DNA of 64,000 nucleotides from Tubulanus polymorphus (GCF_964204645.1 NC_134032.1:12270275-12334274); one strand, 5' to 3'. Positions 1 to 15,200 are shown, numbered from the stretch's first letter. Notes: generated by a model from the sequence alone, not told the origin. Translations and numbers: made by a program.

Positions 1-145
1 TGAACTAATTTTCACTCTAATAGCAAAACTGACTGTTAACCGCGCCATCTGGTGGCACAGCTCACACGTTGCGGGTACTCGAGCGGTAGAAGCGACAGAG
101 GAGATAGATCGATATAAACGTTCGATGGAGCCTTACTTTTCATAC

Positions 146-240
146 CTTTAGCTCGTCGTCGATGTCGGTCGGTATAATCTCGTACGCGTTCACGACTCAC
201 GCGGTCGTGATGGTGATGACTCGGTCGAGATCGATCCAAC
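146..240 (-). CDS. RIMS: RIM exon 18: Arg/His-rich linker (last exon in window)
   Basis: Reads LDRSRPSHHHHDRVSRERVR, then DYTDRHRRRAK. Supported by a CTATTTCTAG/GTTGGA acceptor, a donor AAAG/GTATGA, and a leading base that completes the Arg codon of exon 17. It ends in phase 1, so translation continues outside the window toward C2B. There is no family-specific motif, so confidence is lower. Confidence 0.65.
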
Positions 241-3200
241 CTAGAAATAGATACACACAAATTCATGTTCCACTGCGAGAGGAACGTTGTCAGGTTGCAG
301 CCACTTTCCGCCAATTATACGATCCCCTCAATGTTTTCCCTGATTTTTCTATGTTATCACACAAAATTCCCTGAGTGAATCAGAGAAATATCTTAAATGT
401 TTCATTGAGTCACGTATTGAACAAAAAAATGTGTCAATTCCAATGAGTTTTCCAGGATTTTGGTAAAATTTGTCAAATTCCCTGAGATGCCACATCTCTC
501 GAACAAAGTCCGTTAGGAACCCTTCTAGATAAAACGGACGGCTCCAAACACCAAGAACACTGTGATTTAGATATACTTGGAGCCACCCAGATTGGATATA
601 CACGTGAAAAATCAAGTTCATCAGGAGCAAACGCTTTAGCAAGGGATAGCTCCAAATATCATGTTTTGGTATTCTCTGAGCCATCCAGTTTGGATAAATG
701 CGTGAAAAACCAAAATCTGGATCTACATTATAATTCAACATTACAATTCTGTTGGGAGGACAATTAAAATGGAGATAAAAATAGATGGGATTATTTCAAT
801 AGAATCTCAGAAAAAATTGACCCCAGGTTTCATTGCGTACCTGTCTCTGGAGCCGCGGTCGCTATGACGATCATCTCCCCGGTCCCACGATCGAGTTCTA
901 TTATACATAGCTTCACTGTCGGACGACGGGGTCAAATTACCCGACGTCGTAGCACCACGATACTGATTCATTTTCATTTTCATCTTCATTTGCCTCGCTC
1001 TCTCCTCTAAATCATGAGTTACTAGAAAACAAAAACATGTTTGAAATTCAGCCTATGTTTAAACCCTTTCAGTGCGTCAACGCCGCAGTGCCATGTATAG
1101 ATCAGTGATGGACATCAAGGTTTAATTATGTAATTAGTAATTAGTTTTTATCTCTAATGAAAGATGGCAACAGTCAAACGCAGTTAAAGATTAGTAACTA
1201 ATAATACACTGCACCATGGGGTAGACACACTATTAGTGGTATGCCTGTTATTCAAGACACTGGGGTAGAATCCTTTAAACTTTTTCATTTATCTCCAATA
1301 CTGGAGATAATTGGTCAGCACTGAAAGAGTTAACTCTAATTGTCAATTGCCAAACTTATAAGAGATATCTTAGGCAAGTTTTGAATGGTCTCTACTCAAC
1401 CCGTTTCGGAATAGCATAATCTGAAACACCTCACTATATCAAAAATCTCCCATAATGAACCAACCAAAATTTTCTAGTTCATTTACGAATAATTGTACTG
1501 CCTCTACTACAGTGAATACCTCTCTACGGAGAACGTTTTGCCCTGAACCAAAAGTAGCGAGGTTTTAATGTTGAAGCAGCTGCTAAGAGTTCATAATCCA
1601 GAATTCAATCGAAACCTGCCTTAGGTAATGAGAATTTGCGTTTCAACGTGAAACCGTTACAAGCAAACTGACCGATCGGAAATGGCAACGCTTAGGCTAA
1701 AAAAAATTGATACCTTGTTTCTCAGCTCTGCTGAGCTTAAATGTTGACCCGGCCGGCCGCCTATCTACCCTATACATTACTTTTTTTAAAATCGTGATCA
1801 ATTTTACCATAACAGACCCGGCCGGTATAGAAATGAACTGTTTATAAATTTTATCATATTTTACAAAAATGACCCGGCCGCTGCGGAGAAACAAGGTATC
1901 ATTTTTGTTTAGCCTTACGAATCGTCCGAATGAGACGAGGACGACAATATTTACCTCTATCACGACTGGCTTGTTGCGCTTGTATTGGTATCGATGGTAA
2001 CTGGCGTTTTTTCGGAGATGGCGTACTGGTGGGTGTAACGTTAGCCGAACGAGACGGTGACTGTCCGGTCATTACTCGTATCGGTGAACCAGGTATCGTC
2101 GATCTACAAATACAATGTTTCAAGAAGTTAAAAGTTTCTTGAAGTTGAAAGGTGTACGATTACATTAATTTCTATGAATTCGTTTGGAAAATATTGCACA
2201 CATTCTAAGCGCTTTCTAGCAGCCTGGGGCCAGTTGCACAGTCGTGACTTAAGTCCAAAAGTGGTCTTAAATCTTAAGACTGGTCTGAAGTTGGCTATAA
2301 AACTAAGTTGGTCTTAGACTGATCTTAAGTCTAAGCCATAACTATGCAACCAGCCCCTGGACCTCGCACGCCTCAGACATTCGATACTTTATCACTGTTC
2401 TTACAATTCTTGACCATCCAGGCTTTGCGTTTGTTCAGCGCTATTTCAGCTGAGACATTTTCAGTTAAAAATAAACTACCAATACCAGATATTGGACATT
2501 CTATCAGCAGATATCATATCAGGCTGCTGATTGATACTTTCAAAAACTGATCGTCCACACTTCACATGTGTCCAGAACTTCCGAGACATTTCTGATTGAA
2601 AATGAACTACAAACACCAGACATTAGATACTTTATCGGCAGATATGATGATTGAAACCTGCTGATTGATCAAAATACTGACTCACCTCATTTCAGGTGGG
2701 GATAACGACCGCGACACCATTTCCGGTATGTGCTGCCGACCCGGAGACCTTGACCTCGTTCGCGGGTCGTGATCTTGTTCTCTGGAAGGCGACCTCGACC
2801 GCTGACCTCGATTCGGCACTGCAAGTTTAGGAGCGTTAGAATCATCCTCTGAATTGTTCGTGCCTATAATATTGATCGTAGAAGGTTTCCCGGGTAACGC
2901 CCGACCCAAAGTCGTTGTTTTTCTCTATCTTACTTTTTTCAAGCAGACGTGAGTTTTTAAAACGGTGCATTCGGTGAAATACTATAAATCTATATCGACT
3001 ATCGAGATCTCAAGTGATTTCGATCAGATATTTCGATATTTGGTGCCTGATTTAGAGTGATAATGTGTGCGATATTGCTGGGGATGGATCCAAAGCTGAA
3101 AAAGACCTCAAAAGGATGCGAGCACCAGTGGTGTAAGAATATGTCATTGACGATCATTGAAGGGCACCACAGATTCCACACCCTATATTTCAAAATAGGA

Positions 3201-6200
3201 CCTGCAGATTCTTTCCTTGTGTTAGAATTCAGTTATCAGATAAATAAGTCATTAAGTTATCCGTAGGTCGCTAGTTCATTTAACCAGGTCAATGAAGTTT
3301 TTTCAATCATCCCTGTCATTTACCCCATCACGAATGACTTCTCCTTACTAGTTTTGTGCCAAGTTATACATTTTACTGAGTTTCACAAATAATTTTACTT
3401 AACGCGATAGCGTTCCCTGGAAAAACCACAAATCCCTTAGATTCAGGAGTCCTGGCATCAGTAACCGGCACATCTGTTTATCAACCACTTACATTCCCCT
3501 GGTGGCAAATGGTGCAGTTTGGTGATAATTCAACAAAAGAAAACTAATTCTAACTAAAATCTCTCTTAAATTCGGATATAAATAATTCAATCACGTTAGA
3601 AAGTATTGATTTCGAACTGACCTGTCGTTGATTGTTGAACCCTGTGTCGGTTAGGAAGCGGAGACGACGGACACCGGTCTCGTTCTCGCTCGCCGCGTCG
3701 CGACGGCCGACGCTCTAGTTCGTAATCTTCACTACCAGGTGGCGGGCTACACGAACTACCGACCGAACTGATACTAGCTCCGTCTCCTCGTCCGACTATA
3801 CCCGAACCTAGATCCCAAACGGAATTCGATGTTTAATAAACTGACCTGGGAAGATTTGCAGCCCGGAAAACCGGGGAAATTCATTTTCAGGATCTTGGAG
3901 TTGCGTTACGGGACCCAGTTCCACAGTTCAGTGTTAAGATTTGACTCAGAGTTAACTCATCGAAAATGAACAAATTTTAACTCAGAGTTAACTCTAACAG
4001 TGGAACTGGGTCCAGACGGTTAATACGTATACTTACGGTACCAACTATTGTTGTAGTCATCATATTCGTCGCGGCGATGACGAGATTTCTACAGACGAGA
4101 AAAATAACATTCTGATCAGATAAATAGGAACTTTGGAGGCATATTTATGTCGATTCCAAGTGCGTATTTCGATTAGCTGTTGAGTACAAACGAGTTTATT
4201 CCCCGGGTAGCAAGTTCTCATAAATACACCAAGATCCAGTTTCACCAAAAAGGTTTAACTATTAAATCGATTTAATTACTTCGTTAATTCAGTTTATCTT
4301 AAATGAATTTAGGCCTTAATCCTTTTTGTGAAACTGGGCCCATAGTATGTGCCCGTCGTTTCAAAATGGTAGCACATTGAAAAAGAACAAAAGTTGTTAC
4401 TGTGAATATTTTGGTAATTCAACCGAAAGCGTATTTTATGAATCGTTGGAAACTTTAATCTCTTTAACTACTGCATCAACCGATGAGAAGATTCAACTTG
4501 TGGCAAGCGAGGATGAATAATACTTACAGCAGATGTAGGTGAGAGCGGGGTGGACATTTGTTGTTGGTCGTCAGAAGCGTGTATTTTATACCAATACGCC
4601 TCATCTCTTAAATCAGCCGTCGCCAGATCTATTACAACCTGTAAACAATCATCATCAAATCATCATCAAATAGATGTTAATTAATGGCTTTAAATTTGAA
4701 TCTCGATTTACATCTAATGCACAATAATTTGTGAGTCAATTTTGGGCGCAATTACCACAGTTTGTGAGTTAAGATTAGTTCATCCTTCAAATATTAAAAT
4801 TGTGTTATAATTTGTGTTATCATTAGTATCATTATTAGTAGTATTATTATTGCAAAGATTAGAATTATCTGAATTATCATTATTAAGGGTGGCCAAAAAA
4901 CCAGGGTGGCCACTTTCTGCCAATTTACAAATTCCCCAAATTTTTCCAGATTTTCTATGTATAAACACAAATCTCCCGAATAAATCCAAGAGGTTTCTTG
5001 GTTTAAAATGTTACAATTTATTCATTTTTATGAAACACATATTGATAAAGAAATGCACGGTAAATAGCATATCCATATTCCCCGAGTTTGCCAGGTTTTT
5101 TTTGCAAAATTGGTCAAATTTTCCCTAGATTTTTCCAATTCTCTGAGTTTGCCAAGTTTTTGGCAAAATTGGTCAAATTTCCCCTGATTTTTTTCTAGAT
5201 TTTTCCGATTCTCAGAGGTTTTCCAGGTCAGTGGCCGCCCTCTGTTAACCGGGGCGAAATCACGCGAACAATGCGACCAAATCTGTGTCTTACCTCTCCT
5301 AGGAATTCGCTGCCGTTTATTCGATCGTGATCCCAGATCGTAATTTCCAGCGCGCGTCCGTTTATTTCTCCCGGTTTCAACGGCGAATAAATCAACGTTT
5401 GATTCCACTTCGGCTCGAGCGTTTTCAAAATCGTCTTCGTTCGTCGTTTACTTTTCTCGCTATCGAAGAAAAATTCAACAAGTGACACATTTTTTTTTCA
5501 AATACCTCAAAATTCTATGAATTCGTTAATTTGAAAAAATATCAATTTTGCCTAATGGCAAAAAGGTTTCAATGTCAATTTCCTAATTCCAAAATATCTA
5601 CCAATCAGGAACAAATTCTAATTTTCATATTACATTTTTTTTTCAATATCTAAGATTTCAGGAAAACGAGAATTTTGTTTCCTAATTCTAAATTGTGATT
5701 CATTTATTTCTAATTTGAAAAATTATTCATTTTGCGTATTGGCAGAAAAAAGTTTCAATGTTAATTTCGTAATTCCAAAATTTCTGCCAATCGGGAACAA
5801 ATTCTAATTTCCATATTACGTTTTTTTTTCAATATCAAAAATTTCTGGAAAACGAGAATTTTGTTTCCTTATTCTAAATTGTGATTCATTTATTTCTAAT
5901 TTGAAAAATTATTCATTTTGTGTATTGGCAGAAAAAAGTTTCAATGTTAATTTCGTAATTCCAAAATTTTTACCAATTGTGAACAAATTCTAATTGTCAT
6001 TTTACATTTTTCTCTATATCTAAAATTTCTTAATCTAAATTTGGCTCGTATTACTAAAAATACTTCTTGTTAACCTAGAAATATCTTTGTCACCCCCGAA
6101 ATATCTTTGTACAAAAAAACGCATGGATACGCAATAATATTCATCCTAGAAACAAAGCAATGACGCAAAAATCTCATGGCAATTCTAAAGATATAATCGG

Positions 6201-9200
6201 AATAAATAGACTGAGTGACAAATAAATGATTCGGAAACATTTGATTGGAAGTAGTTTATTTTTGGGTGAATAAGTGTTATTTACAGAAAATAACCCGGAA
6301 TCAACTAACTGTTCGTAGAAGATAATCTGACCTTCTAAAAATCAGAGACAAAGTTTCCACGATCTTGATTAACAGAAGCTAATAACACCAACTGTGAGCC
6401 ACCCACTCGAAAAAGGATAGCTCCAAATTCAATGATTTTGGGTATATTTGTAATCACGCCTTTTAGATTCATGCTTGAACCAAAAAATGGCTCCAAGCTA
6501 TCATTTATTTTGATGACAATATCAAACCGATTATGTTGATATACTGCTTTACCTCCTTGTTCAAACAACTGATTTTAATCACCAACAAACTCTGATGACT
6601 TTTTAGACAGTTGCTATGATTCATTTTGAAGACAATATTGTACCCTTGATACAACTTCTTATTTTCTTGTTTTAAACACAACTGATTTTAATCATCTACG
6701 ATGAACTCTGTCTGAAGAATATTCACATCTTAACAAACTGTGACCAAAGAGTGACGACTTTCAAACACTTTTAGTTTCCCTTAAAACATGGCTTCAAGCT
6801 ATGATTGATTTTGAAGACAATTAAACCGATGCCATGGTACTGCATTTGTAACTTTCATGTTTTAAACGCGACTGATTTTAATCACCTACGATGAACTCTG
6901 TCTGAAGAATATTCACATCGATACAAACTGTGACCGAGTGACAACTATCAAACGCTTTTAGTCTCACTTAAAACATTGTTATTCATGCTATATAAGATTG
7001 ATTTCAGAGACAATTGAACCGATCATAACGTGTAACTTTGTTTATACTGAAACATAACAGATGCCACTGACACGGTTTTTTCCAATTCATTGTAGTTACA
7101 TAATGGAACGTCGATGACAAGTCGAATACAACAAATTCAGGGTGCCACGTTCTCCTTCCCGGCGCGAAATTCAACCAGTAAATATACATACCTTCGGTCA
7201 GGCAATAAATACAGTTTACAGAATGGATTTCTCGATGAAGTTGAACTCGGTTGAAGGTCGACTGCTGAAAGTACCGTTACTATTAACTGATAACTCTGCA
7301 TTTCATACCATAATTTCAACTGAAATAATTACAGGGAAAAAAAGAACTGAGTGACATATTTGCCAACTGTATACATTAAGGCGGGCGTCGGTCATTTTGT
7401 GGATACGACCGGGTTCAACTGGTTGCACAGGTTGACTGCTATGCAATCGTCAGTGACACTATAGCGTGACTGGGAGAGATGGTTGCATCATATCATAAAG
7501 TAGAACATGAACGCCTCGCGTGGTCGCATGGGCGCGCAGGTCTTCTGGTCTTTGCAGCACAATCATCATCTTTAAATTGTATGAAGGAATAGGAAGTGGG
7601 TATCAGGGACCAGTTGCTTAAAAGGTTTCGATTCAGATCTGAATAGCATTTCATCCATATAACTGCCAACTTCAAGTTAGCTCTATCCTGAATTACAAGG
7701 TTTATTTATATATGCCTGGGGCCATACTTATATTTTTGTGGCCCTTTTTTCATTAAATCACCCGAAATACTGGTAATTCTAGTTACTTGTTAGGGGGCCA
7801 CACCTTACTGTATGCAGAGATTCAGCGAGATGACTGGAAAATGTGATACAGTCTAAGTGACTTTCTACACTGTAAAATGGTTTTGTTGTCTAGTAGGAGT
7901 GATATATGGTAAGAAAGGGTTAACTGTAAACTGAGTGCCTGGTTCCATGAACACTTACCTGTATGCGCCCACTACAGATGGCGCTGTGTACCCGTCGTTT
8001 AGCCGCACCCGGCGATCCAGGTGACGTTACCGTCACGCTCGGACGATTTAACGTCTTATCTTCATTGTAACCTAGCAACGGAAAAATAATCGACGGTCAA
8101 TTTATAATCGGTTAATTAATCTAGAAAATTTCCAAAAATTTCAAATTTAAGCCTCTAATTTTCAATTTACGATCATAATTGAACAGAACATTTTGAAATA
8201 TTTGATCATTCGTAACAGACAAATTTTTCAAGAAAAATAAAGAATCAATTCAAAATTTTTAAGTCAACTGTTAGTAAACTGCACTCAATCGTTGTGTTAA
8301 ACAGATTAGTCATTGGCAAACCAGTTATCCTGAAGTCAGTCAATCAAATAAAGCTATCGATAATTAGTAAATATGTTAATCTATGTTAATTTCAGTATTT
8401 TCTTAAGTCAAAAGCGAAAAACCTTCATTCACCCGGATAATTGTGTTAATTTTGCACGCAGGATAAAAACGGTAATTTCTCTTTTTTAGATTAAAAATCA
8501 AGCTAGCTGTATATACATTTGCCATGGTTCCTTTTCTTGTAGCTGGCGAGAGGGTGGGTCCAAGCGGTAGATTTGTGCCCGCTATTTCATGTTAAAATTT
8601 AGAAATTTGAAAAAAAATCAGCGAAAAAAATCCATCATGGCAACATTCAGAAACCACAAATAACTGTCAATTTCAAACATCCCATTCTAGATTGTTGACA
8701 ACGTAGTGATCTATGGTCAAGTGAAACATTGCGTAATCTCTGTCCTGTTTGTGGTTCTAATCTGAATCAGAATTGGATGCTTTCCAATTCTACACGTAAC
8801 GGGTAACTGAAAGGTCACTGACCAAGGTTAGTGAACTCACGATTCCAAACATCAGCAGAGTCACGGAATGACACAATCTGGTGACTCCGAATATGCAGTA
8901 TGACGCGGATAATTGTACGCGCTTGGCAGTGATCAAACTGTTCGCACGAGATAATTTACAAAATGACCAGTACAGCAAAGCTATACCCAGACAGCATTTG
9001 GTAATCTGGCGCTGAAAGCCCCAAACAAAATTGGACAGTTTAGTCTATTCTGGAATCCATTAGCTTAATGAAATAAAACACTTTTGTTGACGAAAATTTA
9101 AAGGCCATCCAAAGTATTTTGGAATACAGAAAATAGCGCTTGGATCCACCCTACTGCATAATATTTGATTTCTGATTTTGATAATTCATTATCAGATTAT

Positions 9201-12200
9201 TAAACTAAAGAATTAATCAGTAATGAAAAATAAAGTACATTGATCCATATCAAAAGGAACCTCTGGCAAGCGTAGGCAATAGTCTAATTTTGATTAATAG
9301 CAATGTTTTTTTGGTTAAAGTTTTTTTCTGCGATGTAGATTTTAGCATTTCGTCATATAAACCAAGCATTGAAACGATAACTCACCGTGAAAACAATTCT
9401 TACACTTCAACCAACTAGATGTTAAACAAAATATCAAAAATCAAATTCCTTAAAAAATCCATGAATCATCGCGACCCTAAATGAGCACGTGGGGTACCAG
9501 CAACCCACCAGATGGCGTGAGTAATAGTCAGTCTTGCGTAAGTCCAATCATATATCTCCACCCTCTGCATAAAACACACTTGATGGATCCTCACTTGCAG
9601 CAAGTGAAATCCTGTGTTGTTGCAGCAGTTGATGCCCTACTGTACACTAGCACACCCGGTTGCAGCCTCCTTCAGCAGGGATTTGAACCTGATGGCATCG
9701 CTAGACTCAGCCAAGGCAGGAAACCCTGCCACACTAGACCGGGTGCGCAGGTTCACGACACAAAACCACACGGTGCCAATCTATTGAAAAACCCAAACTA
9801 AGATAAAACGGGATTTCTGATTGGCTAATAATGACATCATCTAAGCTGCGCATGTAGCTGGCTCTTGGTCTAGTGTGGCAGGGTTTCGTTCCATGGCAAT
9901 CTCGATGCCATCAGGTTCCAACCCCTGTCAGAGGAGAATGACCTGGTGGATTCTCAATTGCACGATTGGCAATGCCAGTAGTACACACAGCTAAACTCAA
10001 CATTTTATTCGAAATTTAAAACTGAAACAATGTTACTTCCTACGTTTAGTCGTACTTGAAAATTTACGTAAAGGACAAAATGACTTACCGCCATTTATCG
10101 CGGATAAATTCGAATTAATTCGATAAGTGCTCATGACTTCTATCGCGTCGACGAGTCATTATTTTTTTCGGCAAAAATTTTCATCAAAATAATTTCATTG
10201 AAATATGTCGTCGTGATGAAAACAGGATTGTTGCAATAATCCAGCGCGAGTATGTGATACGTCGATATGTCAAGGGACGCGATGACTAAATTTATAATTG
10301 AATTAACAATCTAACATATGTCACCACGGTAGCAGCAGACGCGCTGTAGCCGTCTGTCATCGTGCTGATGTTAATTGTTGCAGCGAAAACCATTTTTTGA
10401 CCAGAAATATTGTTGTTTTGAGGCATTATCTACTGGTTTGATGTTTCTTTTACCCCTCAATCCTCAGAGCATCGCTTAGGGCATTAACAGCAGGTCTATA
10501 GTTTCTTTTTCCCTTCAACCCGCTGCAATGAGCACCGCTTGGGGCATTGTTAGCAGTTTTGTATATTTCCCTTCAAGGCATTTTAGGAAGGTTCCAGGTC
10601 AAGAAACTCTGCCGGCAGCAGGATATAACCCTTGCTTGAGGAAATCAGCGTCCAATGGCCATTTAACAATTGTTTTTATTCTTACCTCTTAGATCCGGTC
10701 GTTCTCTAAGCTCCAATTCTATTGGGTCGTTTTCACTGAAAAAGCGGGAAAAGTTGATGAGATTTTTGAAAAATAAACTGAATTCCTCTTGTAAAACCAG
10801 GCCAGGGTATCTATGAAAAAGAAAATCGAGCCTAGCTCATTTTCCCGATAATTGGATAACAAACATTGACTGGATTCTAACAAATTTAAGCTCATAATTA
10901 GGTTGTAGAATCAGATGGTCCACAACATTTTCTTCAAGACCAAGATAAGACATATAGATCAGAAAAAAACATGATAGTCCTGTGTAGGTTTTCATTTACC
11001 TCATGAAGCTACTATGTGATAGAAGTGGTAGTACCAGTTCATTCAGTTTCTATAGCGCCTTTCAACGGCACTTTCCCATGAATTGTTTATCTACCCCCAA
11101 CCTATAACTCTAACCATTTATCAGTCATCTCTCCCTAGGGAGAAGTAACATCCGAGCAAGGAGTCATCTATCAGGCCGGGTACCCATTTACTCCTTGGCG
11201 GAGAAGTGCCTTGCCCGGGGAAACTATGGTAATGTACGGGGTTCGAACCCACAACCTGGCTTCCAAGAGTTGAACACTCTAACCACTCGGCCACACCGAA
11301 GCTCCATTATCAGTTAACCTACAAGTACTACCTGTTTTCATATTGATTGATTCGATACAATACAATACATATATCTGCACTAACCCGTTAGCGTTGCGTT
11401 GTACGATCAGCTCCACTTGCGGTTCTTGTTTCGATTCGAATATGATATCGTAAACTTCCTCGAACGTGGCGCCTTTCAGCGATCGTCCGTTCCATTCCAA
11501 CACTTCATCGCCCGGTCTCAGGTGCCCGACCGTGTCGGCTATACTGCCCTTCTTCACCTTCGTTATAAACGCGCCCAGACGGCCGGATTCCGTCATTTTA
11601 CCGCCGATCACTTTTAAACCTTTACACGAGAGAGAGAAAAATACATCGTTTCTTAATGCGATTGATGGAGTTTTGGAAAGTAAATAACAACGCGGTTTAA
11701 ATCATTACCACCACAGTTCAGAGAAATTCCTGGATCAGCTCCTGGGGCTGGTTGCATAGTCATGGCTTATCTTTAAGACCGGTCTAAGACCAACTAAGTT
11801 CTGTAGCCAATCTAATAACTTAAGACCAGTCTTTAGATTAAAGACCGCTTTTGGATATAAGTCACACCTGTGCAACTGGGCCCCGAGTTCTAACCAGAAT
11901 GGCCTGGCCTGACTACTTTCGGACTCCAATCTTGATTCTACTATAGACTGGTCCCGTAAGAGCTCTACCATGACTAGTCCAACCTCTTCATCACCGCTCT
12001 ATAGACTTCATCCAGACTGGCTTTGATTTCCTGAAGACTAAACCTCAGAACTCACAGACTGACCCCACCCAGTTAGGACTCGATACTCTCAAAGCCATTC
12101 TCTGGCTGACTCCATTTCTTGATGACTCGCCCCGGATAGTCCCTTCTTTAACCCTTTCAGTGCGTCTACACCGCAGGGCGGTGTATAAATCGGTGATGGA

Positions 12201-15200
12201 TTTTGCTACTACACCGCACTGCGGTGTATTGATGTAATTAGTAATAAGTCTTTATCTCTATTGAAAGATGGCAGCACCTGTCAAACATAGTGAAATATTA
12301 GTAACTAACGATACACTGCGCCGCGGTGTAGATCCCTATAGTGGTATTCACGTTATTCAAAACACCGGGGTGGAATTTTTCAAATATTTCAAATTATCTC
12401 CAGCACTATAGGGTATTGATAAGTCAGCACTGAAAGGGTTAAACTGGCAGGCCCCACCCCTGAGGACTCTACTGAGACAATACTCTCAATATCCTTCCCC
12501 GACTGACTCCATCTTTACATGACTCACCTTGACAGTTCCCAACCCTTCAACCTGGCTGGTCTAGCCCTTCCTCTGACCCCTTCAGGACTCTACCCACTAT
12601 CAACATTCACCTAACTATTTCACAAATCGTTCTAATTGCTAACATATAGAGAAATGAATGAAATAAAGAGTTTAGCGTACCTAAGCACCTACCTAGTATC
12701 GAACCACTATCCTTCTGGCCACTTCCCTCAACCGACGATTTCTTCAGAATCATGTGACCGATTAGTTTAGTTCCATCGCCTGACCGCTGCCAGGTAACGG
12801 GATGCTGCAACGAAATAAAACGACCAATCAAATACAGGTTTATCCGAATATTCACTTATCTCATCACCTACCTTATCAAAAATATCATAGCATATTTGTT
12901 TAAGTTTAAAATCTCATTGAAATATCTTGTTATTTTCAAATTGAATATTTATACAAATATAGTCAATGTCCCTTAGTAGAATTCAGACTGGTAAAACTCT
13001 ACTCAAGAGTTGGTATCAAATACTGAGTAAGAGTTTGTGAAATACAGTAGACTCTGTCTGTTACTGCGATAAAGTTGAGACTGGTAAAATATTACCCTGA
13101 GTTTGGTGAAATATTACCCCGAGTTGCTGTCAAATACCGAGTAAGACTTTTGTGAAGCACAGAAGACTCTGTCTCTTACTGCGGTAAAGTTAACACTGGT
13201 AAAATTCCACCCCGAGTTTGAGTCAAATATTGCATAAGGGTTTGAGAAATGCAGTAGACTCTCTGTCTGTCTCTAACTTGTGGTAATTGAGACTGGTATC
13301 AAATAATACTATAAAGTTGAGTTTGATGGAGTCTACTGTGTATCACAAAGTATCGAATATCAAATACTTACCCGAATTTTATACAAAGTCAAAATTGAAA
13401 CATGTAAAGAAAGTCATCAGAACATACGATTGTAAGTAAGATCCAACGATACTCGTGAGGGCCAATCAGAGCTGAGATTACAATTCCTCTATTTAGGGTT
13501 CAGTGATTGGGTGATATTTCAATATTCAAACTAGTCTGACCGATAGGAACTCAGGTAAAACGTACATCTTACTTTCAATGAATGTTCTGATAAGTTTTAA
13601 TCGTGACAATACATAAAGCAAACAACATTCCACTCTCTCTTTCATCCCCTCTCTTCTCGCTCACTTCATCTCTCCCCTCTCATTTCTCTCTCATCTTCCC
13701 TATCTCCTCTCCCTACTACGTACTATCTCGCGTTTGCTCTTCCCTCTTCAAGCCCTGCCCTCCTCCTGACTGATAAGAGATAAATATAGATTTCAATTAA
13801 AACTTGAAGGTTTTCAGTCAATAAACGTGAGCGATGTAAGAGAGAAGACTTCTACAACATGATTGTCACATGGAATCCCAGGTCAGTCTGGCCTCGTCTA
13901 ATAATTGAAATATATCTTAAGCTAAAAGGCTCAGCACCAGGTCTTTCCAGAAAGATGGCTACCTCCTATGACATCACTTATTAGCCTATCAAAGCAACAT
14001 CAATTGCCATTTAGACTGCTTTCTACAGATTCTGGGCAGATTGTGAGGATCCGCCAGGTGTCGCTAACGGCAAAGAATATAAACTACTGTGGCAAGTGAG
14101 GATCCACCACGTGCGCTGGTGTGCAGTAGGACATGAACTACGGCAGCAATAGAGGATTCTACTTTTGGCAAGTGAGGATCCACCACGTGCGCTGGTGTGC
14201 AGTAGGACATGAACTACTGCAGCAATAGAGGATTCTACTTTTGGCAAGTGAGGATCCACAGGTGTGCTCACGTTCAGCAGGACATCAACAACTGTGGCAA
14301 TAGAGGATTCTTGTTAGTCAGGTCATTTGGTAGCACAGATCAGTATGGCTTGTTCCTTGAGGAGTTAATTATGTCATAGGAAGTAGCCATATTTCTGGAC
14401 AAACCACCTAAAGAATTTACACACAAACCCAAATGCTGAACATATTCAGTTACTATATAGATACTGAGCAACAATGAACAGAATGACCTTGACCTATCTA
14501 TCAGTACCGGTGTGTAGAATTGGTAGCGGAAGCATAAATACAACAATAAAAGTGCGCGCACGCGAGTTGCTATGACAACCAACGACGAGTACAGGTCGCC
14601 GAGATATATACAAAGCGTCGAAATAAAAAAAATTCATGAAATTAATGATAATTATGATTATGATAATGATTATGGCGCGAGATACGAGAAAAATTTGTCA
14701 GCACTACACAATGACGACGACGCAGGACAAGATGAAGGGTTTAAGCAGAGGATATCACTATGACGACAACACAGGGGGCGCCACTAGAATTATAGTAATA
14801 TAGATGATGATAATAATAGGCGAACTAGAAAGTTCTAAAAACCGAACAAGCGCTCCGTTTAACCCGCCCGCCACAGACGACCTCGAACTCGGATCACGTA
14901 TATATACGTATACAACACGAATAAACGAAACAATGCCACTACCCCCGATCACCGTGGTAATAACCGTTCGTCGAATTTACGCGGTTAGCGATCCGGCGTG
15001 TTTTTTTTTTCAGTTTACATTTCTCTCGCCGCTTTTTTTGTTTTGTTTTCCGTTTCTCGATTTCGACGATAAAATCGAATCGTGAAAGTTCCGCGATCGG
15101 TCGCGACGCAGAGAAAATACGAACGAAAAAAAAATCGATTCTCGCCGCCACCGACCGGAAAGACAACACGACACCAGATGGCGCTTGAGCAGTACGGAGT

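Larger units (their letters stand above)
8072..10685 (-). other. RIM intron 8, no gene seen
   Basis: 2.6 kb of AT-rich sequence. It holds one reverse 77-bp repeat unit and an inverted SINE-like pair at 9575-9950. The 106-residue plus-strand frame over that repeat is not taken as a gene. Confidence 0.6.

Noticed and set aside
2864-2929. A longer RIM exon 15 beginning with RKTTTLGRALPG
   Set aside because: The frame is open, but the acceptors there give the wrong phase for exon 14; ATTATAG at 2864 fits. It could be used with an unseen extra exon.
3057-3266. Plus-strand frame as a transposase remnant
   Set aside because: 70 codons with CEHQWC-like spacing but no recognisable transposase motif; it lies in RIM intron 14.
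11230-11304. A functional tRNA gene
   Set aside because: The A and B boxes are good, but the sequence runs into a SINE body and the acceptor stem does not pair convincingly.
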